Assembly (NCBI GenBank): GCA_003332265.1
Contig: QPGA01000009.1
Span: forward strand, 51,907 to 92,852
DNA: 40,946 nucleotides
Source: Candidatus Accumulibacter meliphilus
GTDB lineage: Bacteria; Pseudomonadota; Gammaproteobacteria; Burkholderiales; Rhodocyclaceae
Direction: 5' to 3'
Part shown: positions 7,453 through 16,360 of the stretch, one piece after another
Position numbering within the stretch: position 1 is the first letter of the stretch
How the letters are laid out: the number at the start of each line of letters is the position of its first letter
The notes under the pieces: generated by a model
The model's database searches: none
The model's input: only the letters and a program-made list of their open reading frames with translations
What the model was told of the DNA's origin: nothing
Translations under genes and position numbers: made by a program

Positions 7453-9150
7453 ATGGATAGGAGCGAGCAGCCGCCAACAGGACGACGCAAGGGACGTGGG
7501 CAGCGGCGGGGGCGGCGCGTGGACGGCGCCACGCGGGACGCTATCGCCGAGCTTTTGAGCGATTTACCGCTGCGCCGCGATCTGTTGATCGAATACCTGC
7601 ACCGACTGCAGGACAGCCGCGGTTGCTTGCGCGCGGGCGAACTGGTGGCGCTTGCCGACCTGCTGCGCATCGGTGTCGCCGAGGTCTACGAGACGGCGAC
7701 TTTCTACGCTCATTTCGACCTGCGCGACGACGACGAAGCCGTGCCAGCGCTCGCTGTCCGCGTCTGCGACGGGCTCGGCTGCCGACTGCAGGGAAGCTTG
7801 CAACTCGACGCCGCATTGCGCGCGCAGCTCGATCCCGCGCAGGCGAGAGTGTTGCGCGCGCCGTGCATGGGCCGTTGCGATCTCGCACCGGTGGTACAGG
7901 TCGGCCAGCGCCACGCCGACCGCGCCAGCGCCGCCAACGTGCTGGCCATGATCGAAGTTGGCGAATTTACAGCCTTGCCGGTCGTCAGCGAGACGCTGGC
8001 CGCCTACCGCGCAGGCGGTGGCTACCGGCAGCTGCTGGCGCTGCGCGACGGTAGCCTGCAGGCCGAAGCCGTGATTGCCGAACTCGAAGCAGCCGGCTTG
8101 CGCGGAATGGGCGGCGCCGGTTTCCCCGCCGCGCGCAAGTGGCGACTGCTGCGCGATGCGCCAGCGCCTCGCTACCTGGTTTGCAACGCCGACGAGGGCG
8201 AGCCGGGCACTTTCAAGGACCGGATAATTCTCGAAGAGCAGACGCACCCCTTTCTTGACGGACTGCTGCTCGCGGCGGCCTGTATCGACGCGCAGCGCTG
8301 CTGGATCTACCTGCGCGACGAGTACCCCGCGGCACACGCGTTGCTGCGCCGCGAGATCGCAGCGCTCGAAACAGCGAAGCTGATCGAACCGGGTTTCATC
8401 GACCTCCGGCGCGGAGCCGGCGCCTACATCTGCGGCGAGGAATCGGCGCTGATCGAGTCGATCGAAGGCAAGCGCGGCTACCCGCGGCAACGCCCGCCCT
8501 ACGTCGCCGAGCTAGGGCTGTTCGGACGCCCGACGCTGGTCAACAACGTCGAAACGCTGGCCATGGTTCCGACAATTCTCGCCGGCGGCGGTGCGCGCTT
8601 CGCGGCGCTGGGCAGCGAGGGCTTTACCGGTCTGCGCAGTTACTCGGTCTCCGGCCGGGTGCGCGAACCGGGCGTCAAGCAGGCACCGGCAGGGATCAGC
8701 GCGCGCAAGCTCATCGACGACTATTGCGGCGGCATGGCCGAGGGGCATCGACTCCTGGCCTATCTGCCGGGCGGTGCTTCGGGGGGGATTCTGCCGGCGA
8801 GCATGGCCGACCTGCCACTACACTTCGGCGAGTTGGAAAAACACGGCGCATTGATTGGATCGGCAGCGCTGATCGTGCTCTCTGACCGCGACGACCTGCG
8901 CGCCGCGGTGCAGGCGCTGCTCGAATTCTTCGCCGACGAGAGTTGCGGCCAGTGCACGCCGTGCCGGCTCGGCACCGAGAAGATGCTGGCACTGTTCGAG
9001 GCGCCTGAACTCGATGTCGAACTGCTCAACGAACTGGCGGCGGTGATGCGCGATGCGTCGATTTGTGGCCTGGGGCAGGCGGCGCCGAACCCACTGACCA
9101 CGGCACTGATGTATTTCCCACAGCAGTTCGCGAGTAAGCGCGATGAGTAA
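7453..9150 (+). CDS. NAD-dependent formate dehydrogenase, fused gamma-beta (FdsG-FdsB-like) diaphorase subunit
   Basis: A 565-residue fusion. Residues about 25-175 form a NuoE/FdsG-like [2Fe-2S] thioredoxin domain with VCDGLGC near residue 104 and PCMGRC near 137-142. Residues about 190-565 form a NuoF/FdsB domain with the FMN/NAD site GMGGAGFPAARKW near 219 and CNADEGEPGTFKDR. The [4Fe-4S] site is SCGQCTPCRLG near 497 with a fourth cysteine in SICGLG. It passes electrons from the catalytic subunit to NAD+. In most Fds operons these are two genes; here they are one polypeptide. Its stop overlaps the start of the alpha subunit by 8 bp, so the two are translationally coupled. The ATG has only a weak GGGAAG ribosome site. 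The basic, Arg/Gly-rich first 25 residues are not part of the conserved domain. Confidence 0.92.
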   Translation: MDRSEQPPTGRRKGRGQRRGRRVDGATRDAIAELLSDLPLRRDLLIEYLHRLQDSRGCLRAGELVALADLLRIGVAEVYETATFYAHFDLRDDDEAVPALAVRVCDGLGCRLQGSLQLDAALRAQLDPAQARVLRAPCMGRCDLAPVVQVGQRHADRASAANVLAMIEVGEFTALPVVSETLAAYRAGGGYRQLLALRDGSLQAEAVIAELEAAGLRGMGGAGFPAARKWRLLRDAPAPRYLVCNADEGEPGTFKDRIILEEQTHPFLDGLLLAAACIDAQRCWIYLRDEYPAAHALLRREIAALETAKLIEPGFIDLRRGAGAYICGEESALIESIEGKRGYPRQRPPYVAELGLFGRPTLVNNVETLAMVPTILAGGGARFAALGSEGFTGLRSYSVSGRVREPGVKQAPAGISARKLIDDYCGGMAEGHRLLAYLPGGASGGILPASMADLPLHFGELEKHGALIGSAALIVLSDRDDLRAAVQALLEFFADESCGQCTPCRLGTEKMLALFEAPELDVELLNELAAVMRDASICGLGQAAPNPLTTALMYFPQQFASKRDE

Positions 9151-11953
9151 GGGAACAACGCAAGCGACGCCTGTCGGCTTTGCGCTCGACGGTCGCCAAC
9201 TGACTGCTCTGCCCGGCGAAACGATCTGGCAGGCTGCCAGGCGCGCGGGCACGACGATTCCGCATCTATGCACGCGCGAGGCGCCGGACTATCGGCCGGG
9301 CGGCAACTGCCGGGCGTGCATGGTCGAGATCGACGGCGAGCGCAACCTGGTGCCGAGTTGCACGCGCCAGGTCAGGGCCGGCATGCAGGTGCGCAGCGAC
9401 ACTTCCGAACGCGCGCTGAACAGCCGGCGGCTGGTGATCGAACTGCTGCTCACCGAGCAGCCGTCACGCGCGCAGGCGCACGATCGGAATGCGCCGTTTT
9501 GGCGCTGGGCCGAGCAATTGGGGTTGCAGGACAGCCGTTTCCCGCCACGCGCCGCCATGGCCAGCGCAGCGCCCGCTCCCCTCCCCGACCGCAGCCACCC
9601 GGCGATGAGCGTGCAGCTCGACGCCTGCATCCACTGCCAGCTGTGCGTGCAGGCTTGCCGCGACATCCAGGCCAACGACGTCATCGGCATGGCCGGTCGT
9701 GGCGCGGCGGCGAAAATCGTCTTCGATCTCGACGATGCCATGGGCGATTCGAGCTGCGTCGGCTGCGGCGAGTGCGTGCAGGCCTGCCCAACCGGCGCGC
9801 TGATGGCGACGACGATGCTGGCCGCAGACGGCAGCGGCCTGCTCGCGACGGGGGAGTCGGTCGACCGCGTCGTGCCCAGCATCTGCCCTTACTGCGGCGT
9901 CGGTTGCCAGATCGACTATCAGGTGCGCAAGGAGCAGATCGTCGCCGTTACCGGTCGCAATGGTCCGGCCAATCGCGAGCGCCTGTGCGTCAAGGGCCGC
10001 TTCGGTTTCGACTACGTGCACTCGCCGCAGCGCTTGCTGACGCCGCTGATCCGCCGTGACGATGCGCCAAAAATTGCCGACGCCGCTTTCGACCCGGGCA
10101 ATCCACTTACCCATTTTCGCGAAGCGAGCTGGGACGAAGCGCTAGAGCGCGCCGCCGCCGGGCTGCGCTCGCTACGCGACGGACACGGCGGCAAGGCGCT
10201 CGCCGGCTTCGGTTCAGCCAAGTGCAGCAACGAGGAAGCCTACCTCTTCCAGAAGCTGATACGCACCGGCTTGCACACCAACAACGTCGACCATTGCACG
10301 CGGCTGTGTCACGCCTCCTCGGTAGCAGCCCTGATCGAGGGCGTCGGCTCCGGCGCGGTTTCGGCATCGTTCATGCAGATCGACAAGGCCGAAGTGGCGA
10401 TTCTCATCGGCTGCAACCCGGAAGCCAACCACCCGGTCGCCGCGACTTTCTTCAAGCGTGCCGCGCGCCGGGGCACGCGGCTGATCGTCATCGATCCGCG
10501 CCGCCACGGCCTGGCGCGCTTTGCCGATCAGACCCTGCAGTTTCGCCCCGGCAGCGATGTCGCGCTACTCAACGCCATGCTGCACACCATCGTCGACGAG
10601 GCCCTTTTCGACCCGGCTTATATCGCCCGTTATACCAGCGGCTTCGACGACATGCGCACGCACCTGGCGGCCTACAGCCCGGAAGCGATGGCCGAGGTCT
10701 GCGCTATCACCGCTGGCACGATCCGCGAGGTGGCGCGACTTTATGCGCGCTCGAAAGCATCGATGATCTTCTGGGGAATGGGCATTTCGCAACACGCCCA
10801 TGGCACCGACAATGCGCGTTGCCTGATTGCCATGGCGCTGATGACCGGACACATCGGTCGCCCCGGCACCGGCCTGCATCCGCTGCGCGGGCAGAACAAT
10901 GTCCAGGGTGCGTCGGATGCCGGCCTGATCCCGATGGTCCTTCCCGACTACCTGCCCATCTCGCTGGCCGCCAATCGGCATCGCTTCGAGCAACTGTGGA
11001 ACAGCACGCTCGATCCGCAACCGGGGCTGACCGTCGTCGAGATCATGAATGCCGCGGCGGCTGGCGACATTCGCGGCATGTACATCGTCGGCGAAAACCC
11101 GGCGATGTCGGACCCCGATCTCAAGCACGCGCGCCAGGCGCTGGCGTCGCTCGAACACCTGGTGGTGCAGGATCTGTTTCTCACCGAAACCGCCATCTAC
11201 GCCGACGTCATCCTGCCGGCCTCGGCCTGGCCGGAAAAGGAAGGCACGGTGACGAACACCAATCGACAGGTTCAGCTCGGCCGCCAGGCGCTGCCGCTGC
11301 CAGGCGATACGCGGCCGGACTGGTGGATCATCCAGGAACTGGCGCGCCGGCTCGACCTCGACTGGCAATACGACGGACCGGCGGCAATCTATGCCGAAAT
11401 GCGCCAGGCAATGCCTTCGCTGGCCCATATCAGTCGCGAGCGGCTCGAGCGCGAAGACTCGGTCAGCTACCCGTGTGCCGGCGAGGATCTTCCCGGCGCC
11501 GATGTCGTCTTCGCGAACGGTTTCCCGACGCCGAGCGGTCGCGCCGGCTTCGTCGCCGTCGCGCTGCTGCCGCCCGACGAGCAGCCCAGCGAGGAGTACC
11601 CGCTGGTGCTGTCCACCGGGCGACTGCTCGAGCACTGGCATACCGGTGCCATGAGCCGGCGCAGCGCGGCACTGGACGCCCTGGAACCCGAAGCGGTGGT
11701 CACCGTCAGTGACCAGGACCTGCGCCGCCTCGGACTGGCCGACGGCGAGCGCGTCCGCCTGATCACCCGACGCGGTGCAATCGAGGCCACCGCACACGCC
11801 GATCCGGCGGTCGCGCCGGGGTCGCTGTGGTTGCCGTTCTGCTTCCATGAAGCTGCCGCCAATCGCCTGACCAACCCGGTGCTCGACCCCTTCGGAAAAA
11901 TTCCCGAGTTCAAGTATTGCGCCGTGCGCCTGGAGCGCGCCGGAAGGTCATGA
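9143..11953 (+). CDS. fdhF: Formate dehydrogenase, molybdopterin alpha subunit
   Basis: A 936-residue catalytic subunit of a cytosolic NAD-linked formate dehydrogenase. An N-terminal [2Fe-2S] ferredoxin domain carries cysteines in HLCTREAP, GGNCRACMV and VPSCTR (residues about 43-75). A two-cluster ferredoxin segment follows with CIHCQLCVQAC (near 162) and CVGCGECVQAC (near 206). The MopB domain begins with the [4Fe-4S] motif CPYCGVGC near 249. The metal ligand is probably Cys in HCTRLCH near residue 385, not selenocysteine. A C-terminal dinucleotide-binding domain contains LSTGRLLEHWHTGAMSRR. The His-Cys3 cluster motif found in many related N-terminal regions is absent between residues 80 and 160. 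The start overlaps the upstream gene and the stop overlaps the DUF1499 gene. No accessory FdsC/FdsD-type genes follow. Confidence 0.93.
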   Translation: MSKGTTQATPVGFALDGRQLTALPGETIWQAARRAGTTIPHLCTREAPDYRPGGNCRACMVEIDGERNLVPSCTRQVRAGMQVRSDTSERALNSRRLVIELLLTEQPSRAQAHDRNAPFWRWAEQLGLQDSRFPPRAAMASAAPAPLPDRSHPAMSVQLDACIHCQLCVQACRDIQANDVIGMAGRGAAAKIVFDLDDAMGDSSCVGCGECVQACPTGALMATTMLAADGSGLLATGESVDRVVPSICPYCGVGCQIDYQVRKEQIVAVTGRNGPANRERLCVKGRFGFDYVHSPQRLLTPLIRRDDAPKIADAAFDPGNPLTHFREASWDEALERAAAGLRSLRDGHGGKALAGFGSAKCSNEEAYLFQKLIRTGLHTNNVDHCTRLCHASSVAALIEGVGSGAVSASFMQIDKAEVAILIGCNPEANHPVAATFFKRAARRGTRLIVIDPRRHGLARFADQTLQFRPGSDVALLNAMLHTIVDEALFDPAYIARYTSGFDDMRTHLAAYSPEAMAEVCAITAGTIREVARLYARSKASMIFWGMGISQHAHGTDNARCLIAMALMTGHIGRPGTGLHPLRGQNNVQGASDAGLIPMVLPDYLPISLAANRHRFEQLWNSTLDPQPGLTVVEIMNAAAAGDIRGMYIVGENPAMSDPDLKHARQALASLEHLVVQDLFLTETAIYADVILPASAWPEKEGTVTNTNRQVQLGRQALPLPGDTRPDWWIIQELARRLDLDWQYDGPAAIYAEMRQAMPSLAHISRERLEREDSVSYPCAGEDLPGADVVFANGFPTPSGRAGFVAVALLPPDEQPSEEYPLVLSTGRLLEHWHTGAMSRRSAALDALEPEAVVTVSDQDLRRLGLADGERVRLITRRGAIEATAHADPAVAPGSLWLPFCFHEAAANRLTNPVLDPFGKIPEFKYCAVRLERAGRS

Positions 11954-12459
11954 GACGCGTTCGGATGCTCAAGTTCCTGCGCTGGCCAGGCATTGCCGTC
12001 GCCCTGCTGGCGGCTCTTCTGTGGGCTGCCGCCCAACTCGGCCTGTTCACCGGCACGCCGCCGAGCGACCTGGGCGTTCGCGACGGCAAGCTCGCTCGAC
12101 CATCGGCAACACCGAACAGCGTCAGCAGCCAGGCCAGGCTATGGCCAGATCATCCGCAGGGTGAGTACGCCGACATCGCACCGCTTGCGCTGCTGCGCAG
12201 TGACGGACCAGCCACCATTGCCAAGCTCAAAACGCTGCTGGCCAGCGAGCCGGGGGCGACCCTGATCGACAGCCGAGCCGACTATCTCTATGTGCAATAC
12301 ACCAGCCGACTTCTGAACTTCGTCGACGATGTCGAATTCTGGTTCGACCCGGCCAACAAGGTGATCCAGGTGCGCTCGGCATCGCGCATCGGGCGCAGCG
12401 ACTTCGGCGTCAATCGTCAGCGCATCGAAGCCCTGCGCCAGCGGCTCGCGACTTCCTGA
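11950..12459 (+). CDS. DUF1499 family protein
   Basis: 169 residues starting at an ATG that shares an ATGA overlap with the formate dehydrogenase stop codon, so it is very likely in the same operon. An N-terminal hydrophobic segment (about residues 10-30: WPGIAVALLAALLWAAAQLG) is a signal anchor or signal peptide. The rest matches DUF1499: a PPSDLGVRDGKL start, NSVSSQA, the DYLYVQYTSRLLNFVDDVEFWF block and a closing RSASRIGRSDFGVNRQRI. The molecular function of DUF1499 is not known to me. Its link to formate dehydrogenase here may only be positional. A longer upstream start at 11917 would bury the hydrophobic segment and is less likely. Confidence 0.88.
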   Translation: MRRVRMLKFLRWPGIAVALLAALLWAAAQLGLFTGTPPSDLGVRDGKLARPSATPNSVSSQARLWPDHPQGEYADIAPLALLRSDGPATIAKLKTLLASEPGATLIDSRADYLYVQYTSRLLNFVDDVEFWFDPANKVIQVRSASRIGRSDFGVNRQRIEALRQRLATS

Positions 12460-12505
12460 TCCAAAGCAGAATCGGATGCCGCCGACAGCGGTGATAGGGA
12501 ATAGT

Positions 12506-13612
12506 TCACTGTCCCGTCCTGACGCAGTTCTTGCCCGCTTGCTTGGCCACATAGACGGCCCGGTCTGCCGATTTGATCAGCTCTTCAAAACTTGCGACCG
12601 CAGGCGTTCTCGCCGCAACGCCGACACTGATACTACCGTGCCAGGGCTCACCGCCCGTTGGCACGCGCAGTGCGGCGACAGCTTTCCGGGTCAACTCGGC
12701 GATGTGCATTCCGCCCTCCCTCTCCGTATCAGGGCAGATGACCAGAAACTCATCGCCACCGAGACGGCAGACGACGTCGTCACTGCGAAAGGAATGCTGC
12801 AGCCTCTTGGCCAACTCGGTCAGCACCGCATCGCCAGCGTCATGACCACAGGCATCATTGACCTGCTTGAAGTGATCGGCGTCGATCATCATGCAAACCA
12901 GTGGCGAATCGTTCTCGACCGACTCCTCCCATAGCGATGCCAGTGCCCGCAGCGCGTGGCGGCGATTGGGAAGCCCGGTAAGGGCGTCGGTCAAAGACAG
13001 CTCCACCAGCTGAAGATTTGCTTCCGACAGTTCCAGCGTCCGTTGGCGCACTTTCTCTTCGAGCGAGCGATTCAAGGCCAGCAAATCCCGGTTCCTCGCC
13101 GAGACCTGATTGAACAGGCCATTCAGCGCGATGAGCAGGGGCTCGGTGGCATTGTTGCTGGCTTTTTCTTCTTCGTCATAGGCTCTGCTTGCTTCCACAC
13201 CACTCCCGATGGCGGCCATCTGCCTGGCCATGTTCTGGTCTGAACCGAGGATGTGATAGGCGAGCCAGTGCGTCAGAAGATCAAGAATATGCTTTGCCGC
13301 ATCAAGATTATCCGGCGAAAGGCCGGCATGCATGGCGCTTATCTCGCGCAGAAAGCTGCGATGCGCTTCAATGTGAGGGCTCAGATGACGCCGATCGATG
13401 CCCATTTCAGCCATTAAGGCTTCTTCTTCCTGAAAATGGTACCTGGCGTAATTGGCCAGCTTTGCGAAGACCTCTTCAAGATCATTGAAGGCGACTTTGT
13501 TTTCAGCCAGCAGGCCGCCAAACTGGTTGATGATCCCGACCAGATGTTGATGCTGCTGATCGACCTCTGACAGCCCGGTAACAAAGTGCTTGTCCCAATG
13601 AAATGATTCCAT
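12506..13612 (-). CDS. Bacteriohemerythrin-GGDEF diguanylate cyclase
   Basis: A 368-residue protein starting MESFHWDKHF at 13612, with GGAGG about 10 bases upstream. Residues 1-130 are a bacteriohemerythrin domain with its di-iron ligand set in order: HQH (21-23), H59 and E63, H80 and H84, then H115 or H120 and D125. A helical linker (about 150-203, ending in the coiled-coil-like SLEEKVRQRTLELSEANL) joins a GGDEF domain at 205-365. The active-site GGDEF is intact at 285-289. An inhibitory I-site RxxD (RSDD, 276-279) sits five residues before it. The domains suggest oxygen- or redox-dependent synthesis of cyclic di-GMP with product inhibition. It has no membrane segments. It converges on the DUF1499 gene with only 46 bp between stops. 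Confidence 0.93.
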   Translation of the reverse strand: MESFHWDKHFVTGLSEVDQQHQHLVGIINQFGGLLAENKVAFNDLEEVFAKLANYARYHFQEEEALMAEMGIDRRHLSPHIEAHRSFLREISAMHAGLSPDNLDAAKHILDLLTHWLAYHILGSDQNMARQMAAIGSGVEASRAYDEEEKASNNATEPLLIALNGLFNQVSARNRDLLALNRSLEEKVRQRTLELSEANLQLVELSLTDALTGLPNRRHALRALASLWEESVENDSPLVCMMIDADHFKQVNDACGHDAGDAVLTELAKRLQHSFRSDDVVCRLGGDEFLVICPDTEREGGMHIAELTRKAVAALRVPTGGEPWHGSISVGVAARTPAVASFEELIKSADRAVYVAKQAGKNCVRTGQ

Positions 13613-13722
13613 AGACGAACTGCCTCCGCGTTGATTTCCGGCTCCCGTAAGCGCTGCCGAGCGAACCCTTTGCGCAGCACGATGGCGACTCGGGCCGTAG
13701 CCGCTCGCGGCACGCGCCAGAG

Positions 13723-13758
13723 AAAAAACGCGGGCCCCGCAACTGCGGCGCCCGCGCG
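13723..13758 (-). terminator. Intrinsic terminator after tpiA
   Basis: On the minus strand a long GC-rich stem (CGCGGGCGCCGC / GCGGGGCCCGCG with a short loop and one mismatch) is followed directly by six T residues. It lies just beyond the tpiA stop codon, so it ends the pgk-tpiA transcript before the diguanylate cyclase gene. Confidence 0.85.
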
Positions 13759-13775
13759 TCTTGGGGAGAAACGAC

Positions 13776-14543
13776 TTACTTGCTGATCGCCTCACCCGGC
13801 GTAACGATACCCAGGAAGCTGTCGGCCTTGAGCGCTGCGCCGCCGATCAGGCCGCCGTCGATGTCTTGCTGAGCGAGCAGGCCGGCGGCGTTGTCCGGCT
13901 TCATCGAGCCACCGTACTGGATGCTGATCGACTGTGCGACATCGTCGCCGAAGAGCTTGGCCAGCAGGCCGCGCACCAGGGCGTGCGCCTCCTGTGCTTC
14001 GGCGTCGCTGGCGGTGACACCGGTACCGATGGCCCACACCGGCTCGTAAGCGACGACGGTGCGTAGCGCTTCGTCCGCGGAAAGGCCGGCGTAGGCACCA
14101 TTGACCTGTGTCGTGAGCACGCTTTCGAGCTTGCCGCCCTGGCGCTCGTCGAGCGTCTCGCCGATGCAGACGATGGGGCCCATATCCAGCGAAAGAACCT
14201 TCTTGATCTTCTTGTTGACCGTTTCGTCGGTCTCGCCGAAGTAGCTGCGTTGCTCGGAGTGGCCAATGATGACCATATCGACGCCGATTTCCTTGAGCAT
14301 GTCGGCACTGACCTTGCCGGTGAATGCACCCTGGTTTTCCCAGTGCACGTCCTGCGCCGCGAGCTTGACGTTGCTGCCCTTGACCACGTCGGCGACTTTG
14401 GCCAGTGCGAGATAGGTGGGAGCAATGGCGACGACGACATTCTTGATGTCTTTGGCGGCGGCGACCACTTCGGTGGCCAGCTTGACGGACTCGGCGACCG
14501 ACTTGTTCATTTTCCAGTTGCCGGCAATAACGATTTTACGCAT
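13776..14543 (-). CDS. tpiA: Triosephosphate isomerase
   Basis: 255 residues, the usual family length. It interconverts glyceraldehyde-3-phosphate and dihydroxyacetone phosphate in glycolysis and gluconeogenesis. All catalytic residues are present: Lys11 in GNWKMN, His95 in IIGHSEQR and Glu167 in AYEPVWAIGTG. The phosphate loop YGGSMKPDNA is also intact. It starts at the ATG at 14543 and lies 81 bp downstream of pgk in the same direction, so the two probably share a transcript that ends at the terminator at 13723-13758. The N-terminus (MRKIVIAGNWKMNKS) is not the form I associate with typical betaproteobacterial enzymes, consistent with the unusual neighbour pgk. Confidence 0.97.
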   Translation of the reverse strand: MRKIVIAGNWKMNKSVAESVKLATEVVAAAKDIKNVVVAIAPTYLALAKVADVVKGSNVKLAAQDVHWENQGAFTGKVSADMLKEIGVDMVIIGHSEQRSYFGETDETVNKKIKKVLSLDMGPIVCIGETLDERQGGKLESVLTTQVNGAYAGLSADEALRTVVAYEPVWAIGTGVTASDAEAQEAHALVRGLLAKLFGDDVAQSISIQYGGSMKPDNAAGLLAQQDIDGGLIGGAALKADSFLGIVTPGEAISK

Positions 14544-14585
14544 GGTATTCCTTCTGTTGGTTAGGCATGATTCGGCGAGCAGGAC

Positions 14586-14608
14586 GGCCCCGGCACACTA
14601 CCGGGGCC
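14586..14608. other. Hairpin between pgk and tpiA
   Basis: A perfect 8-bp stem GGCCCCGG / CCGGGGCC with a 7-base loop lies in the 81-bp gap between pgk and tpiA. No T-run follows on the minus strand, so it is more likely an RNA-processing or stabilising hairpin than a terminator. Confidence 0.5.
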
Positions 14609-14624
14609 CGGGGTTCCGCTCGGC

Positions 14625-15881
14625 TTACTTCTCGGAGAGTGCGGCGACGCCCGGCAGGACCTTGCCTTCGAGGTATTCGAGAGATGCCCCGCCACCGGTC
14701 GAGGTGTGCGTGACTTTCTTCTCGGCGCCATATTTCTTGGCCGCGGTGGCCGTGTCGCCACCACCGATCACGGTCGTCGCACCTTTGGCAGTCGCCTCGA
14801 CGATGGCGTCGGCCATCGCCTTGGTGCCGGCTTCGAAGTTGGCAAATTCGAAAACGCCCGCCGGGCCGTTCCAGATGATGGTTTTGGCGTTCAGGATGGC
14901 GTCGGTAAACAGCTTCGTCGATTCAGCTCCGCAATCAAGTCCCAGCCAGCCATCGGGAATCCCATCGACATCGTTGGCGACACCGGTATTGGCATCGGCG
15001 GCGAACTTGTCAGCGATGACGAAATCGCTTGGCAGCAGAATCTCCTTGCCGTTGGCTTTCGCCTTGGCCATCAGCTCGGGCACCAGCTTGGCGCCCTCCT
15101 CGTCGAACAGCGAGTCGCCGATCGGCATTCCGGAAATGACTTTCTTGAACGTAAACGCCATGCCGCCGCCGATGATGATCTGGTCGGCCTTGTCGAGCAG
15201 GTTGTTGATCAGCTGGATCTTGTCGGCCACCTTGGCGCCACCGAGGATCGCCAGCAGCGGCCGCTGCGGCGATTCGAGCACCGCCGAGAAAGCCGCCAGT
15301 TCCTTGTTCATCAGATAACCCGCCGCCCGCTGCGGTAGCTGTACGCCGGTCATCGACGAGTGATCGCGGTGGGCGGTGCCGAAGGCATCGTTGATGTAAA
15401 CGTCGGCAAGCCGGGTCAGCGATGCGCGGAAGGCCTTGACCTTTTCGGGATCGGCCTTGATCTTGCTGACGCTGCCGTCGGCCCCCTTGACGGTGCCCTT
15501 GCCTTCTTCCTCGATATGGAAGCGCAGGTTCTCGAGCAGAATGACTTCGCCGGGCTTGATGCTGGCACAGGCGGCTTCGACGTCAGGACCGACACAGTCC
15601 GAAAGAAAGCTCACCGGGCGGCCGAGCAGGCCCTCCAGTGCGGTGGCCACGGGCTGCAGGCTGAATTGCGGCATGGCGTTGCCGTCCGGACGGCCAAGGT
15701 GCGACATGAGAATGACCGCGGCGCCCTTGTCCAAAGCCGACTGGATCGTCGGTAGCGCGGCTTCGATGCGCTTGGTGTTGGTGATCGCTCCCGTCACCTT
15801 GTCCTGTGGGACGTTGAAATCGACGCGGATGAGGACGCGTTTGCCCGCAAGGGCGAGATCTTCGATGAACAATTTGGACAT
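14625..15881 (-). CDS. pgk: Phosphoglycerate kinase, long eukaryote-like type
   Basis: 418 residues. It transfers phosphate between 1,3-bisphosphoglycerate and ADP. Family motifs are clear: RVDFNVP near residue 18, SHLGRP near 60, the hinge and nucleotide sites GGAKVADKI and GPAGVFEF, and the C-terminal [13 protein letters not shown] and STGGGASLE. Most bacterial Pgk proteins are about 390-400 residues. This one has the longer middle region [11 protein letters not shown]...[16 protein letters not shown] and the [19 protein letters not shown] form that I recall from yeast and animal enzymes (415-417 residues). This suggests descent from a eukaryote-like lineage of the family. Repeat copy B lies immediately upstream of its start. 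Confidence 0.97.
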   Translation of the reverse strand: MSKLFIEDLALAGKRVLIRVDFNVPQDKVTGAITNTKRIEAALPTIQSALDKGAAVILMSHLGRPDGNAMPQFSLQPVATALEGLLGRPVSFLSDCVGPDVEAACASIKPGEVILLENLRFHIEEEGKGTVKGADGSVSKIKADPEKVKAFRASLTRLADVYINDAFGTAHRDHSSMTGVQLPQRAAGYLMNKELAAFSAVLESPQRPLLAILGGAKVADKIQLINNLLDKADQIIIGGGMAFTFKKVISGMPIGDSLFDEEGAKLVPELMAKAKANGKEILLPSDFVIADKFAADANTGVANDVDGIPDGWLGLDCGAESTKLFTDAILNAKTIIWNGPAGVFEFANFEAGTKAMADAIVEATAKGATTVIGGGDTATAAKKYGAEKKVTHTSTGGGASLEYLEGKVLPGVAALSEK

Positions 15882-15923
15882 GTTTTCCTCGAGAAAGAGT
15901 GTTGCTGGATTAGAGGCGGACTA

Positions 15924-16046
15924 ACGGTCATGACAGTCGAGATACCCCGAATGATGAAAGTCATGACCGTCCCCCTCTTCCCCCGGCCCTTCTCCCGCAG
16001 GGGGAGAAGGGAGGTTCGTGAGTCGCATACGCGACTTTCACATTAA
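15924..16046 (+). repeat. Three-hairpin dispersed repeat, copy B
   Basis: A complete unit of about 123 bp: the ACGGTCATGAC / GTCATGACCGT inverted repeat (15924-15934 and 15960-15970), the CCCTTCTCCC / GGGAGAAGGG hairpin (about 15988-16012), then AGTCGCATACGCGACT (16021-16036) and TTTCACATTAA. It sits 42 bp upstream of the pgk start codon, in the pgk promoter/leader region. Relative to pgk transcription it is in antisense orientation. Confidence 0.88.
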
Positions 16047-16360
16047 GAATCGAAAATGGCAGCTTGTCTCGGTTGCGGCTACAAAACGCCTCCCTCAACA
16101 GAACACCCATGCGCCACTGCGTTGAGAATCCGGAAGATCGGGGAAAGCGTTTTAACCACGCAGACGAAGTATCCTTGGCGCCGCTGTCGGAGTCAAATGC
16201 CTTTCGGCGATCGGCGCGAACAGTCACGCGGATAGGCCGGCATGGTTTTCTTCTCGCCCCGAAAACCCTGCCTTCAGACGCGCAGGGATAGTCCGAAAAG
16301 GGCGCCGGCCATCGCCACCTTTATGTGCCTACGGAATGTCTGGAACAAGCCGACACGTAC
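16047..16360. other. Intergenic region, no gene seen
   Basis: About 314 bp between repeat copy B and the end of the carbamoyltransferase gene. Short open frames on both strands show no recognisable protein. I see no clear terminator or promoter here. Confidence 0.5.

Noticed and set aside
10222-11712. Alternative plus-strand frame inside the formate dehydrogenase alpha gene
   Set aside because: Rich in Arg, Ala and Pro with no domain; the MopB reading is certain.
9143-11953. Possible selenocysteine formate dehydrogenase
   Set aside because: The ligand position reads Cys in frame and there is no internal TGA in the gene.
12460-12505. Possible shared terminator between the DUF1499 and diguanylate cyclase genes
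   Set aside because: Only 46 bp and no stem with a T-run could be found.
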